Shown in pieces: positions 24,638 through 34,447 of a stretch of 64,000 bases of DNA. Every line of letters begins with the position of its first letter. Position 1 is the stretch's first letter. The notes beneath the pieces were generated by a model. The model made no database searches, was not told the DNA's origin, and saw nothing but the letters and a program-made list of their open reading frames with translations. Source of the DNA: Actinomadura sp. K4S16 (GTDB lineage: Bacteria > Actinomycetota > Actinomycetes > Streptosporangiales > Streptosporangiaceae); NCBI RefSeq assembly GCF_008327685.1, contig NZ_BDDE01000031.1, positions 1 to 64,000 on the forward strand. The letters are read 5' to 3'. The position numbers and the translations under genes were made by a program.

Positions 24638-25282
24638 ATGGCCAAGCGGCGCAAGGTGGGCAACCTTCTGGGGCTCGCCGTGCTGTCGACCGTCTCCGCC
24701 AAGCCGATGCACCCGTACGAGATGGCCTCGCTGATGCGCGCCCGCGGCAAGGACCGCGACATGGACATCAAGTGGGGGTCGCTCTACACCGTCGTCGGCA
24801 ACCTGGAGAAGCACGGGTTTCTGGCCGTCGAGGGCAGTTCCCGGCACGGATCCCGGCCCGAGCGCACCGTCTACCGCATCACCGACGCGGGGCGGGACGA
24901 GCTGGCCGACTGGGTCCGGGAACTCATCGGGGTGCCCGAGCGGGAGCGGCCGCGCTTCGAGGCGGGGCTGTCGGTCCTCGGCGCGCTCGGCCCGGACGAG
25001 GCGGCGGCCCTGCTGCGCCGCCGCCTCGACGCGATGGAACGGGAGATCGCCGAGGACCGGGCCGTCCTGGAGGCCGCGAAGGAGGTCCCCCGCCTCTTCC
25101 TGATCGAGGCCGAGTACGACCTCGCGATGCGGCGCGCCGAGGCCGAGTGGGTGCGCGGCTTCCTCGCCGAGATCGAGGACGGCACGCTGCCGGACCTCGA
25201 CCTGTGGCGGGCCTTCCACGAGACGGGCGAGATGCCGCCCGAACTCGCCGAGCTGGCGGAGAGGGGAGCCCCGAAGGACTAG
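24638..25282 (+). CDS. PadR-family transcriptional regulator
   Basis: 214 residues. The N-terminal winged helix shows the PadR pattern: G-L-A-V-L-S-x-x-x-x-x-P-M-H-P-Y-E-M near residue 12, then S-L-Y-T-V-V-G-N-L-E-K-H-G-F and T-V-Y-R-I-T-D-A-G-R. The C-terminal half is a helical dimerisation region (Vir_act_alpha_C type). GAGGAGGG lies 5-6 bases before the ATG. An 18-bp palindrome sits just upstream, and a DrrAB-like exporter follows downstream, a frequent PadR target. Confidence 0.92.
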   Translation: MAKRRKVGNLLGLAVLSTVSAKPMHPYEMASLMRARGKDRDMDIKWGSLYTVVGNLEKHGFLAVEGSSRHGSRPERTVYRITDAGRDELADWVRELIGVPERERPRFEAGLSVLGALGPDEAAALLRRRLDAMEREIAEDRAVLEAAKEVPRLFLIEAEYDLAMRRAEAEWVRGFLAEIEDGTLPDLDLWRAFHETGEMPPELAELAERGAPKD

Positions 25283-25291
25283 CGAGCGAGA

Positions 25292-25327
25292 GGCCCGGCG
25301 GCGGTGCTGCAACACCGCCGCCGGGCC
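25292..25327 (+). terminator. Terminator between padR and the ABC exporter
   Basis: Fifteen perfectly paired bases (GGCCCGGCGGCGGTG with CACCGCCGCCGGGCC) enclose a 6-base loop. It should attenuate read-through from padR, so the exporter may have its own promoter in the remaining ~100 bases. Confidence 0.8.
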
Positions 25328-25433
25328 GGGACCCACCACCGAGAACCCGCGCGGAGCGGGCCCTGGCGGCGTGACGCGACACCAGCCTATCCGGGGCCCT
25401 TCGTGCGGCACGTTTCCTTCCACGGAGGAGAAC

Positions 25434-26429
25434 ATGGCGCATGCCATCGAGGCCGAGGGCCTCGTGAAGAACTACCCCGGCGACGTCCGGGCCCTGGACG
25501 GCCTGTCGGTCACGGTCGGGCGGGGCGAGATCCTCGGGCTGCTCGGCCCCAACGGGGCGGGCAAGTCCACCACCGTCAAGATCCTCACCACGCTGGTCCG
25601 GCCGGACGCGGGCGCCGCGGCCGTGGCCGGGCACGACGTGCTGCGGCGGCCCGACCGGGTCCGGCGCGTCATCGGCGTGGTGTCGCAGCGGTCGGGCGCC
25701 GACCCCGAGGCCAGCGGCCGCGACAACCTCGTCCTGCAAGGCCGCCTCTACGGGATGGGCGGGGCGCAGGCGCGGCGGCGCGCGGCCGAGCTGCTCGCCA
25801 GGTTCGGGCTGGAGGACGCGGCGGGCAGGCCGGCGAAGACCTACTCCGGCGGGATGCGGCGGCGGCTCGACGTCGCGCTCGGCCTCGTCCACCGGCCGCA
25901 GGTGCTGTTCCTGGACGAGCCCACCACCGGCCTCGACCCGGAGGCGCGCGCGTCGATGTGGGCGGAGATCGCGCGGCTGGCGGGCGACGACGCGCTCGCG
26001 ATCCTGCTGACCACCCACTACCTGGAGGAGGCCGACCGGCTCGCGCGGCGGCTGGCGATCGTCGACCGGGGCCGCGTCGTGGTCGAGGGCACCCCCGACG
26101 CGCTCAAGGGCGAGCTGCGCGGCGACGCCGTCCACGTGGAGTGGCGGGAGGCGCCGCCCGAGCCGCGGGTGCGGGAGGCGCTGGACCGCCTCCCCGGCGT
26201 GCGCGAGGTCGTCGTGGACGGGCCGCGCCTCAGCGCCCGCGCCGACGACGGCGCGGCGGCGGTCCCCGCCGTCCTCGCCGCGCTCGACCAGGCGGGCGTC
26301 CCGGCCGCGGCGGCGACCGTCGCGCGGCCCTCGCTGGACGACGTGTACCTGCGCTACGCCGGCCGCAGGTTCGCGCACGCCGACGGAGCCGGCCAGGCCG
26401 AGACCGCCGCCGCCGGAGGTGCCCGATGA
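25434..26429 (+). CDS. DrrA-type ABC transporter ATP-binding protein
   Basis: 331 residues. Walker A G-P-N-G-A-G-K-S-T at about 37-45, ABC signature Y-S-G-G-M-R-R-R near 135, Walker B V-L-F-L-D-E-P-T near 158 and the switch His in L-L-T-T-H-Y near 190. The C-terminal ~90 residues are the DUF4162-type extension found in daunorubicin-resistance (DrrA) ATPases. GGAGGAGA precedes the ATG. It is translationally coupled to the permease by an ATGA overlap; together they should export a drug or lipid. Confidence 0.92.
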   Translation: MAHAIEAEGLVKNYPGDVRALDGLSVTVGRGEILGLLGPNGAGKSTTVKILTTLVRPDAGAAAVAGHDVLRRPDRVRRVIGVVSQRSGADPEASGRDNLVLQGRLYGMGGAQARRRAAELLARFGLEDAAGRPAKTYSGGMRRRLDVALGLVHRPQVLFLDEPTTGLDPEARASMWAEIARLAGDDALAILLTTHYLEEADRLARRLAIVDRGRVVVEGTPDALKGELRGDAVHVEWREAPPEPRVREALDRLPGVREVVVDGPRLSARADDGAAAVPAVLAALDQAGVPAAAATVARPSLDDVYLRYAGRRFAHADGAGQAETAAAGGAR

Positions 26430-27202
26430 CCGCCCTCGTGACCGGGACCTGGTGGATGACCCACCGGCGGCTGACCGCGCTGGTGCGCAACCCGGCCGTC
26501 GTCGTCATGACGCTGGTGCAGCCGATGATCTGGCTGTTCCTGTTCGGCCAGCTGTTCAGGAGGGTGGTCGAGCTGCCCGGCTTCGGCACGCAGTCCTACC
26601 TGGACTACATCGTGCCCGGCGTGGTGGTCATGAACGCGGTGTCGCTGAACTCCTTCGCCGGGATGGCGACCATGGACGAGATCGAGCGCGGGACCCTCAA
26701 CCGGTTCCTCGTCACGCCGGTGCGGCGCGGCGCGATCGCGAACGCCGGCGTCGTCGAGCAGGCCCTCAGCACGGCGTTCCAGTCCATCGTGATCATCGCG
26801 CTGGGAGGGGTCGCGGGCGCGCACTACCCGGGCGGCCTCACGGGCCTGGCGGTGCTGGTCGCCGCGTCGGTGCTGATCGGCGTCGTCCTCGCCGCGCTGT
26901 CCAACACCCTCGCCCTGCTCGTGCGCGACCGCAACACCATCATCGGCCTGAACGTGATGCTGCTGCTGCCGCTGACGTTCCTGTCGTCGGCGTTCATGGC
27001 GAAGGGGCTGATGCCGGGCTGGATGCGGCACGTAGCGGCCGGCAACCCGGTGAGCTGGGCGCTGGACGCGGCGCGCGGCGCGCTCGCCGACGATCCCGAC
27101 TGGGGGACCGTCGGGACGCACGGCGGGTGGCTGCTCGTCCTGACGGCGGCCGCGGTCGGGCTCGCCGTCCACTCGTTGCGGAGCTATCAGAAGTCGCAGT
27201 GA
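26426..27202 (+). CDS. DrrB-type ABC-2 permease
   Basis: 258 residues with about six membrane helices. The ABC-2 family pattern is clear: R-N-P-A-V-V-V-M-T-L-V-Q-P at the start, E-I-E-R-G-T-L-N-R-F-L-V-T-P-V near 85, and N-P-V-S-W-A-L-D-A near the end. It forms the membrane half of the exporter with the preceding ATPase. Its ATG overlaps that gene's stop. Confidence 0.92.
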   Translation: MTALVTGTWWMTHRRLTALVRNPAVVVMTLVQPMIWLFLFGQLFRRVVELPGFGTQSYLDYIVPGVVVMNAVSLNSFAGMATMDEIERGTLNRFLVTPVRRGAIANAGVVEQALSTAFQSIVIIALGGVAGAHYPGGLTGLAVLVAASVLIGVVLAALSNTLALLVRDRNTIIGLNVMLLLPLTFLSSAFMAKGLMPGWMRHVAAGNPVSWALDAARGALADDPDWGTVGTHGGWLLVLTAAAVGLAVHSLRSYQKSQ

Positions 27203-27210
27203 CCGGGGAA

Positions 27211-27259
27211 GGACCGGCGGGGGATCGGGCGGCGCGACGCACCGGGACCCCGCCGGTCC
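27211..27259. terminator. Long-loop inverted repeat between convergent genes
   Basis: GGACCGGCGGGG (27211-27222) pairs perfectly with CCCCGCCGGTCC (27248-27259) across a 25-base loop. It separates the permease from the convergent M20 peptidase and touches the latter's stop codon, so a shared terminator is likely. Confidence 0.55.
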
Positions 27260-28626
27260 TACCGGGTGTCGAGGAACCGGTCCAGCACGCGGGTCCCGAA
27301 GGCGAGGCCGTCCAGCGGGACCCGCTCGTCCACGCCGTGGAACATCCCGAAGTAGTCGAGCTCCGGGCCGAGCAGCAGCGGCGCGAAGCCGAAGCTCGTG
27401 ATCCCGATGCGGTGGAACGACTTCGCGTCGGTCCCCCCGGCCATCACGTACGGGACGGGGCGCGCGAGCGGGTCCTCGGCGCGCAGCGCGTCCGCGAGCG
27501 CGGCGAACGTCGGGCCCGCCGGGTCGGCGGCCGGGGCCTCCTCGTGGTTGATGAACTCGCGGGTCACCTTCGGGCCGAGCAGCCGGTCGATCGTGGCGAG
27601 GAACTCCTCGCCCGTGCCGGGCAGGTACCGGCCGTCGACCTGCGCGGTCGCCACCCCGGGGACGACGTTGACCTTGTAGCCGGCGTCGAGCCGGGTCGGG
27701 TTGGCCGAGTTGCGGATCGTCCCGGCGAACAGGTGCCCGGCGCGGCCGAGCCGGTCCGCCTCCTCGTCGAGGCGGTCGTGGTCGATGGAGGTGCCGAGGG
27801 CGTCCGCCAGCCCGTCCAGCAGCGCCCGGACACCCGGCGTCAGGCGGACCGGCCACTCGTGGGAGGCCAGCCGGGACACCGCGTGCGCGATCTCGGCCAC
27901 CGCGTTGTCGGGGGCCGGCTTCGAGCCGTGCCCGGCCGTGCCGCGCGCCGTCAGCCTCATCCAGGTCGTGCCGCGCTCGCCGGTCGCGACGGGGTAGATC
28001 CGCGTCCCGCCGGCGTCCACGCTGAACCCGCCGGACTCGCTGATCGCCTCCGTGCAGCCCTCGAAGAACCCGCGGTGCTCGCGCGCCACGTACCGGGACC
28101 CGTACTCGCCGGTGCACTCCTCGTCGGCCAGGAAGGCCAGGACCAGGTCGCCGCGCGTGCGCCGCCCCTCCCGCAGCCGCGCCCGCACGGTCGCGAGCGT
28201 CATCGCGAGGCTGCCCTTCATGTCGACGGCGCCGCGCCCCCAAACGCACCCGTCCCGCACCTCGCCGGAGAACGGCGGAACGCTCCAGTCCGCCGGATCG
28301 GCGGGGACCACGTCCAGGTGCCCGTGGATCAGGAACCCCGGATGGGACGGGTCGGTGCCGGGGATCCGGGCGAGCGTGCTCGCGCGGCCCGGCGCCGACT
28401 CGACGATCGTCGCCTCGACGCCCACCTCGTCCAGCAGGGCGGCGACGTGCTCGGCGGCGGGGCGCTCCGGCTCGGCCACCCCCTCGCCCCGGTTCACGGT
28501 GGCGAACCTGATCAGGTCCGCGCAGATCGCCGCCGCCTCGGCGCCCGCCGGATCGGCGCCGGTCCCGCCCACCGTGCCGTCCACCGTGCCGCCCGCCGTC
28601 GCGCCCGCCTGATCGAAGTGCACCAC
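27259..28626 (-). CDS. M20-family metallopeptidase (dipeptidase/deacylase)
   Basis: 455 residues. The dinuclear zinc set is visible: G-H-L-D-V-V-P (about 100), W-G-R-G-A-V-D-M-K-G (about 133), D-E-E-C-T-G (catalytic Glu pair, about 168) and F-H-G-V-D-E-R near 430. The inserted lid/dimerisation domain occupies about 210-350. Family members hydrolyse dipeptides or N-acyl amino acids in the cytoplasm. The gene is divergent from a complete peptide importer, so it may process imported peptides. GACAAT lies 7 bases before the GTG start. Confidence 0.9.
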   Translation of the reverse strand: MVHFDQAGATAGGTVDGTVGGTGADPAGAEAAAICADLIRFATVNRGEGVAEPERPAAEHVAALLDEVGVEATIVESAPGRASTLARIPGTDPSHPGFLIHGHLDVVPADPADWSVPPFSGEVRDGCVWGRGAVDMKGSLAMTLATVRARLREGRRTRGDLVLAFLADEECTGEYGSRYVAREHRGFFEGCTEAISESGGFSVDAGGTRIYPVATGERGTTWMRLTARGTAGHGSKPAPDNAVAEIAHAVSRLASHEWPVRLTPGVRALLDGLADALGTSIDHDRLDEEADRLGRAGHLFAGTIRNSANPTRLDAGYKVNVVPGVATAQVDGRYLPGTGEEFLATIDRLLGPKVTREFINHEEAPAADPAGPTFAALADALRAEDPLARPVPYVMAGGTDAKSFHRIGITSFGFAPLLLGPELDYFGMFHGVDERVPLDGLAFGTRVLDRFLDTR

Positions 28627-28827
28627 ACCCCCATTGTCCCCTTTTGCAACGAAGCTTCATTTTGGTCCGTCGCTGACCAGTGTCAACTAATGATCAAGAA
28701 CGTCTCGATCCGGTTTCGGATCCGTCAGCGCCGTACCCAAACCGTCAAAGTGAGTACGACGCTGCGAACAATCCAGGTGCGGCGGGCGGCCAAGCGCCCG
28801 CCGGAAGAAAGACGGCCGAGGAGGAGC

Positions 28828-30450
28828 ATGACCATCCTGAGGGGTGCCGGAAGAGGTCTCCGCCTGAATGTCGCGGGCCTCGCCGCGGTGGCGCTGGCCG
28901 CCTCACTCGGCCTTTCGGCCTGCGGCGGGAGCGACGACGCCGAGGCCGGCGACGGAACGTTCACCGTGGGCCATTCCGAGCCGGACCACCTGCTGCCCGC
29001 CAACACGACCGGCAGCTACGCCTTCGACGTGATCACCGAGATGTTCGACAACCTGATGGACCTGACCAAGGACGGCAAGGCCGTCCCGCTGGCTGCCGAG
29101 TCGGTCACCTCGGACGACCAGAAGGTCTGGACGATCAAGGTCAGGCCGGGGCAGAAGTTCCACAACGGGGAGCCGGTGACGGCCCAGAGCTTCGCCGACG
29201 CGTGGAACAACGCCGCGTACGGGCCGAACGCGATGGGCGCCAACGACTACTTCTCGTACATCAAGGGGTACGAGGACATGAACCCCGAGGACGAGAACGC
29301 CAAGCCCAAGGCCGACAAGCTCTCCGGGGTCGAGGTCGTCGACCAGAACACGCTCAAGGTCACGCTGAACGACCCGTTCAGCCAGTTCCCGCTGCTGCTG
29401 ACCTACCCGGCGTACGCGCCGATGCCGAAGGCCGGGCTCAAGGACACCAAGGCCTTCGACGACCACCCGATCGGCAACGGCCCGTACATGATGGACGGGA
29501 ACTGGAAGCGCAACGGGCCCATCAAGCTCGTCGCCTTCCCCGGTTACACCGGGGCGCGCAAGCCGAAGAACAAGGGCGTGACCTGGAAGAGCTACTCCAG
29601 CGCGGACACCGCCTACACCGACCTGCGGGCGGGCCGGATCGACGTGCTCCAGACCATTCCGTCCGCCAAGGTCCCCGAGGCCAAGCGGCTCCTGGGCGAC
29701 CGGTTCCTCACCCGGAAGATGAGCACGACCGACTACCTCGGCATTCCCGTGTTCGACAAGCGGTTCGCCAATCCCGACCTGCGCAAGGCCATCTCGATGG
29801 CGATCGACCGGCAGGGCATCAACAAGGCCGTCTTCAACGGCGGCTACTTCCCCGCCGACTCGCTGGTCCCGTCCATCATCCCGGGCCACCGCGCGAACGC
29901 CTGCGGTGAGCTGTGCACCTACGACCCCGCCAAGGCCAAGCAGTTGTTCGACAAGGCCGGCGGATTCTCCGGGACGCTGGAGTTGTACTTCTCCAACGCG
30001 CAGCCGACCTACGCCCAGTGGATGCGGATCGTCGCCAACTCGCTGCGCGACAACCTCGGCATCAAGGACATCCAGTTCCGGCAGGTCCCCGCCTCCGACT
30101 ACTTCTCGCTGCTGAGCGACCGCAAGGAGAAGGGGCCGTACCGGCAGAACTGGGAGGCCGACTACCCGAGCCCGCAGAACTACCTGGAGAACATGTGGGG
30201 CTCGGCGGGCAACCGCATGGGCTGGAAGAACACGGAGTTCGACGACCTCATCTCCAAGGCCAACAAGACGCCGGACCAGCAGCAGGCGTTCGCGCTCTAC
30301 AACCAGGCAGAGGACATCGCCATCCGCGAGATGCCGATGATCCCGCTGTGGACGTGGGCGGGCGAGGGCGGCCGTTCCAAGAGGGTCGACAACGTCACGA
30401 TCACCCCGTTCTCCACGGGCCTGATCGCCACCGAAGTGACGGTGAAGTAG
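28828..30450 (+). CDS. Peptide ABC transporter substrate-binding lipoprotein
   Basis: 540 residues of the SBP_bac_5 (DppA/OppA) family. An N-terminal lipoprotein signal has the lipobox L-S-A-C32. The mature part shows the family features F-D-N-L-M-D-L-T, W-T-I-K-V-R-P-G-Q-K-F-H-N-G-E-P-V-T-A and a long C-terminal lobe with P-M-I-P-L-W. It is anchored outside the membrane and delivers di- or oligopeptides to the permeases downstream. GAGGAG precedes the ATG. The gene heads a five-gene operon; the ~200 bases upstream hold its promoter and that of the divergent M20 peptidase. Confidence 0.93.
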   Translation: MTILRGAGRGLRLNVAGLAAVALAASLGLSACGGSDDAEAGDGTFTVGHSEPDHLLPANTTGSYAFDVITEMFDNLMDLTKDGKAVPLAAESVTSDDQKVWTIKVRPGQKFHNGEPVTAQSFADAWNNAAYGPNAMGANDYFSYIKGYEDMNPEDENAKPKADKLSGVEVVDQNTLKVTLNDPFSQFPLLLTYPAYAPMPKAGLKDTKAFDDHPIGNGPYMMDGNWKRNGPIKLVAFPGYTGARKPKNKGVTWKSYSSADTAYTDLRAGRIDVLQTIPSAKVPEAKRLLGDRFLTRKMSTTDYLGIPVFDKRFANPDLRKAISMAIDRQGINKAVFNGGYFPADSLVPSIIPGHRANACGELCTYDPAKAKQLFDKAGGFSGTLELYFSNAQPTYAQWMRIVANSLRDNLGIKDIQFRQVPASDYFSLLSDRKEKGPYRQNWEADYPSPQNYLENMWGSAGNRMGWKNTEFDDLISKANKTPDQQQAFALYNQAEDIAIREMPMIPLWTWAGEGGRSKRVDNVTITPFSTGLIATEVTVK

Positions 30451-30456
30451 CCGGCG

Positions 30457-31383
30457 ATGTGGCGCTACGTCCTCCGGCGGCTCCTGCAGGCGGTCCCCGT
30501 CTTCATCGGCACCACGCTGCTCATCTACGCGATGGTGTTCGCACTGCCGGGCGATCCGATCCAGGCGCTCGCCGGGGACAAGCCGGTCCCGGAGAACGTC
30601 CTGGCGACCCTCCGCGACCGCTACAACCTGAACGACCCCCTGCTGGTGCAGTACGCCAAGTACATGTGGGGCCTCCTCCAGGGCGACCTCGGCGAGAACT
30701 ACACCGGCGAGAGCGTCTCGGAGATGCTCAGCGGGCGCTGGGCGGTGACGGCGCAGCTCGCCGTCACCGCCTGGATCTTCGAGCTGGTCCTCGGGATCCT
30801 GCTCGGCGTCTGGGCGGGCCTGCGCCGCGGCAAGCTCGCCGACACCCTCGTCCTCAGCGGGACCACGCTGGTCATCGCGGTGCCGGTGTTCGTGCTCGGC
30901 TACGCGGCGCAGCTCCTGTTCGGGCTGCACTGGCAGATCTTCCCCACGGCCGGGACGGACGACGGCTGGCCGATGAGCTACCTGCTGCCCGGGATGGTGC
31001 TCGGCTCGCTCGGCCTGTCGTACGTGGCGCGGCTGACCAGGACGAGCCTGTCGGAGAACCTGCGGGCCGACTACGTGCGCACCGCGAACGCCAAGGGGCT
31101 CTCGCGGGCGCGGGTGGTCGGCCGGCACGCCCTGCGCAACTCGCTGATCCCGGTGGTGACCTATCTCGGCGTCGACTTCGGGAACATGATGGCCGGCGCG
31201 GTCGTGACCGAGGGCATCTTCAACCTGCCGGGCATCGGGGGGCAGGTCTTCGAGTCGATCCAGCTGAAGGAGGGGCCCGTCGTGGTCGGCGCGGTCACCC
31301 TGCTGGTGCTGATCTTCCTGCTGGTCAACCTGGTCGTGGACCTGCTGTACGGGGTGCTCGACCCGCGGATCAGGTACGAGTGA
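30457..31383 (+). CDS. Peptide ABC transporter permease, DppB type
   Basis: 308 residues, six membrane helices. The N-terminus Y-V-L-R-R-L-L-Q-A-V-P-V and F-A-L-P-G-D-P are typical of DppB/OppB. The cytoplasmic EAA loop reads D-Y-V-R-T-A-N-A-K-G-L near residue 205 and contacts the ATPases. It starts 6 bases after the lipoprotein stop, with only a weak SD. Confidence 0.93.
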   Translation: MWRYVLRRLLQAVPVFIGTTLLIYAMVFALPGDPIQALAGDKPVPENVLATLRDRYNLNDPLLVQYAKYMWGLLQGDLGENYTGESVSEMLSGRWAVTAQLAVTAWIFELVLGILLGVWAGLRRGKLADTLVLSGTTLVIAVPVFVLGYAAQLLFGLHWQIFPTAGTDDGWPMSYLLPGMVLGSLGLSYVARLTRTSLSENLRADYVRTANAKGLSRARVVGRHALRNSLIPVVTYLGVDFGNMMAGAVVTEGIFNLPGIGGQVFESIQLKEGPVVVGAVTLLVLIFLLVNLVVDLLYGVLDPRIRYE

Positions 31384-31390
31384 GGAGCGC

Positions 31391-32353
31391 ATGACCATCA
31401 AGCAGCCGGACGCCGGGCCGCCGGGCGCCGAGCCGGAGGCGCCGGCCGGCGCCGGCGCCCCGGGGACGAGCGCCGCCGCGGTCGCCGTCGCCGGCGGGGA
31501 GATCGGCCGGGCGTCGCTGTGGGACGACGCGTGGCACGAGCTGCGGCGCCGCTGGATCTTCTGGGGCTCGGTGGCGGTCCTCGCGCTCGTGACGCTCATG
31601 GCCGCGGTGCCGCGGCTGTTCACCGCCACCGCGGTCAACGAGGGCTGCGACCCGAACGACGCCAAGCTCGGGCCGTCCGGCGACCACTGGTTCGGCACCG
31701 ACCTCGCGGGCTGCGACTACTACGCGCACGTCGTGCACGGCGCCCGCCCGACGCTGCTGATCGGCGTCGCCGTCACCGTGTTCGCGCTGCTGATCGCCCT
31801 GCTGTTCGGGCTGCTCGCCGGATACTACGGCGGCCTGGTCGATGCGCTGATCGCCCGGCTGACCGACATCTTCTTCGGGCTGCCGTTCGTGCTCGGCGCC
31901 ACCGTGATCCTGGTCGCCTTCCCCTCGCACGGGGTGTGGGCGATGACGCTGGTGCTGGTCCTGCTCGGCTGGACGACGATGATCCGCATCATGCGGGGGC
32001 AGGTCATCTCCGTCCGCGACGCCGACTACGTGCAGGCGGCGCGGCTGCTCGGCGCGTCCGACCGGCGGATCATGGTCCGGCACATCCTGCCGAACGCGAT
32101 CGCCCCGGTGATCGTGGTGGCCACCCTCAACGTCGGCCACGTGATCGTGGGCGAGGCGACGCTGGACTTCCTCGGCGTCGGCCTCCAGTACCCGGAGGTC
32201 TCCTGGGGCCTCCAGCTCAACCAGGCGAAGGACGCCTTCGTCGACCATCCGCATCTGCTGATCTTCCCCGCGGTGTTCCTGTCGGCCACGGTGCTGAGCT
32301 TCCTGCTGCTCGGCGACGCCGTCCGCGACGCCCTCGACCCGAAGCTGCGGTGA
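31391..32353 (+). CDS. Peptide ABC transporter permease, DppC type
   Basis: 320 residues. An Ala/Pro-rich cytoplasmic N-terminus of about 50 residues precedes six helices. G-T-D-L-A-G-C-D-Y near 101 is the periplasmic G-T-D-x-x-G-R/C-D motif of DppC proteins, and the EAA loop is D-Y-V-Q-A-A-R-L-L-G-A near 212. It pairs with the DppB-type permease. GAGGAG lies 3-8 bases upstream of the ATG. Confidence 0.93.
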   Translation: MTIKQPDAGPPGAEPEAPAGAGAPGTSAAAVAVAGGEIGRASLWDDAWHELRRRWIFWGSVAVLALVTLMAAVPRLFTATAVNEGCDPNDAKLGPSGDHWFGTDLAGCDYYAHVVHGARPTLLIGVAVTVFALLIALLFGLLAGYYGGLVDALIARLTDIFFGLPFVLGATVILVAFPSHGVWAMTLVLVLLGWTTMIRIMRGQVISVRDADYVQAARLLGASDRRIMVRHILPNAIAPVIVVATLNVGHVIVGEATLDFLGVGLQYPEVSWGLQLNQAKDAFVDHPHLLIFPAVFLSATVLSFLLLGDAVRDALDPKLR

Positions 32354-32361
32354 GCCGAGAC

Positions 32362-33396
32362 ATGACCACGGACCTGAAGGACGACCCGGTCCCCGCCCCG
32401 GAACCGGAGGCGCCGCTCCTGCGCGTCGAGGACCTGCACGTGCGGTTCCGTGTGCGGGACCAGGACGTGCACGCGGTGAACGGGCTGTCCTACACCCTCG
32501 CCGAGGGCGAGACGCTCGCGATCCTGGGCGAGTCGGGCTCGGGGAAGAGCGTCGCGGCGCAGGCCGTGATGGGCATCCTGGACGTCCCGCCCGCGCGCGT
32601 CGAGCGCGGGTCGGTCCGGTTGCGCGGCGAGGAGCTGCTCGGCCTGCCCGAGCGGCGGCGCCGCGCGTACCGCGGCGACCGCATCTCGATGATCTTCCAG
32701 GACGCGCTGACCGCGCTGAACCCGGTCTTCACGGTCGGCGACCAGCTCCGCGAGATGTTCCGGGTGCACCGGGGCCTCGGCCGCAAGGAGGCCACCGCGA
32801 AGGCCGTCGAGCTGATGGAGCGGGTGCGGATCCCCTCCGCCCGGAGCCGGCTCGGCGACTACCCGCACCAGTTCTCCGGCGGCATGCGCCAGCGCATCAT
32901 GATCGCGATGGCGCTGGCGCTGGAGCCGGACGTGCTGATCGCCGACGAGCCGACCACCGCGCTCGACGTGACCGTGCAGGCGCAGATCATGCGGCTGCTG
33001 GCCGGGCTGCAGGACGAGCTGCGCATGGGCATGGTGCTGATCACGCACGACCTCGGCGTGGTGGCCGGCGTCGCCGACCGGATCGTCGTGATGTACGCGG
33101 GGTCGGTCGCCGAGCAGGCGCCCGCCCGGGAGCTGTACGCGCGGCCCGCCCACCCCTACACCCGGGGCCTGCTCGCCTCGGTGCCGCGGCTCGACCGGCG
33201 CGGCGGCCCGCTCGTCCCGATCAAGGGGTCGCCGCCGAACCCGGCCGCGCTTCCGCCGGGCTGCCCCTTCCAGCCGCGCTGCCCGCGCGCCGAGGCGCTG
33301 TGCGCGGCGGAGCGGCCGCCGCTCGTCACCGTCGCCCCGGGGCACGAGGCCGCCTGCCACTTCGCCGAGGAGGTGCACCGTGCCGGAGCCGAGTGA
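32362..33396 (+). CDS. Peptide ABC transporter ATPase, DppD type
   Basis: 344 residues. Walker A G-E-S-G-S-G-K-S near 56, signature F-S-G-G-M-R-Q-R near 172, Walker B V-L-I-A-D-E-P-T and the C-terminal oligopeptide-transporter extension with C-P-F-Q-P-R-C-P (three Cys plus a later C-H), which binds a 4Fe-4S cluster in some homologues. The ATG is chosen; an in-frame GTG at 32350 that overlaps the dppC-type stop is the alternative. Confidence 0.92.
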   Translation: MTTDLKDDPVPAPEPEAPLLRVEDLHVRFRVRDQDVHAVNGLSYTLAEGETLAILGESGSGKSVAAQAVMGILDVPPARVERGSVRLRGEELLGLPERRRRAYRGDRISMIFQDALTALNPVFTVGDQLREMFRVHRGLGRKEATAKAVELMERVRIPSARSRLGDYPHQFSGGMRQRIMIAMALALEPDVLIADEPTTALDVTVQAQIMRLLAGLQDELRMGMVLITHDLGVVAGVADRIVVMYAGSVAEQAPARELYARPAHPYTRGLLASVPRLDRRGGPLVPIKGSPPNPAALPPGCPFQPRCPRAEALCAAERPPLVTVAPGHEAACHFAEEVHRAGAE

Positions 33397-34408
33397 GGGC
33401 CCGATCCTGGAGGTGGAGGGCCTCGTCAAGCACTACCCCGTGACCCGGGGCGTCGTGGTCAAGCGCGCCGTCGGGCAGGTCAAGGCCGTGGACGGGGTGG
33501 ATCTGGAGCTGCGCCGCGGCGAGACCCTCGGGATCGTCGGCGAGTCCGGGTGCGGGAAGTCGACGCTGGCCAAGCTCCTGCTCGCGGCCGAGCGCCCCAC
33601 CGCCGGGACGGTCCGCTTCGACGGCCGCGACATCTTCGCGATGCCCAAGCCGGAGCTGCGGGCGCTGCGCCGCCGCGTCCAGATGGTGATGCAGGACCCC
33701 TACTCGTCGCTCAACCCGCGGATGACGGTCGGCGACATCGTGGGCGAGCCGTTCGCCGTCCACCCCGAGGTCGCGCCGAAGGGCGAGCGGCGCCGGCGCG
33801 TCCAGGAGCTGCTGGAGCTCGTCGGCCTCGACCCCGCCCACGTCAGCCGCTACCCGCACCAGTTCTCCGGCGGGCAGCGCCAGCGCGTCGGCATCGCCCG
33901 CGCGCTGGCGCTGCGCCCCGACGTCATCGTGTGCGACGAGCCCGTCTCGGCGCTGGACGTGTCCGTCCAGGCGCAGGTGATGAACCTGCTCGCCGAGCTG
34001 CAGCGCGAACTCGGCCTGGCGTACGTGTTCATCGCGCACGACCTGGCGGCCGTCCGCCACATCTCCGACCGGATCGCCGTCATGTACCTGGGCAAGGTGG
34101 TCGAGACGGGCGACGAGGCCCAGATCTACGAGCACCCCACCCACCCGTACACGCAGGCGCTGCTGTCGGCCGTCCCGGTGCCCGACCCGGACGCGCCCGG
34201 CTGGGCCGAGCAGATCCGGCTGGAAGGGGAGCCGCCGTCGCCGCTGGACCCGCCGTCCGGCTGCCGGTTCCGCACCCGCTGCTGGAAGGCTCAGGACATC
34301 TGCGCGGAGGAGGTGCCCGCGCTGGAGCAGCGGGAGGGCTCCGCCCATCCCAGCGCCTGCCACTTCGCGGCGGAGACCGTCCTGACGGACCTGACGGAAC
34401 AGACCTGA
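33380..34408 (+). CDS. Peptide ABC transporter ATPase, DppF type
   Basis: 342 residues. Walker A G-E-S-G-C-G-K-S near 55, the DppF-type [10 protein letters not shown] near 104, signature F-S-G-G-Q-R-Q-R near 164 and Walker B V-I-V-C-D-E-P-V. The C-terminal C-R-F-R-T-R-C-W repeats the Cys pattern of the partner ATPase. The GTG start, preceded by GAGGAGG, overlaps the DppD-type gene by 17 bases. Completes the importer. Confidence 0.93.
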   Translation: MPEPSEGPILEVEGLVKHYPVTRGVVVKRAVGQVKAVDGVDLELRRGETLGIVGESGCGKSTLAKLLLAAERPTAGTVRFDGRDIFAMPKPELRALRRRVQMVMQDPYSSLNPRMTVGDIVGEPFAVHPEVAPKGERRRRVQELLELVGLDPAHVSRYPHQFSGGQRQRVGIARALALRPDVIVCDEPVSALDVSVQAQVMNLLAELQRELGLAYVFIAHDLAAVRHISDRIAVMYLGKVVETGDEAQIYEHPTHPYTQALLSAVPVPDPDAPGWAEQIRLEGEPPSPLDPPSGCRFRTRCWKAQDICAEEVPALEQREGSAHPSACHFAAETVLTDLTEQT

Positions 34409-34447
34409 TCGCGGGCCGCGCGGGCGGCGGTCCGTAGGGTGGAGGCC

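Noticed and set aside
26419-28827. Upstream extension of the peptide-binding protein frame into a 1343-codon frame
   Set aside because: Only the part from 28828 has a signal peptide and family features; the rest is out-of-frame or antisense reading of the permease and M20 genes.
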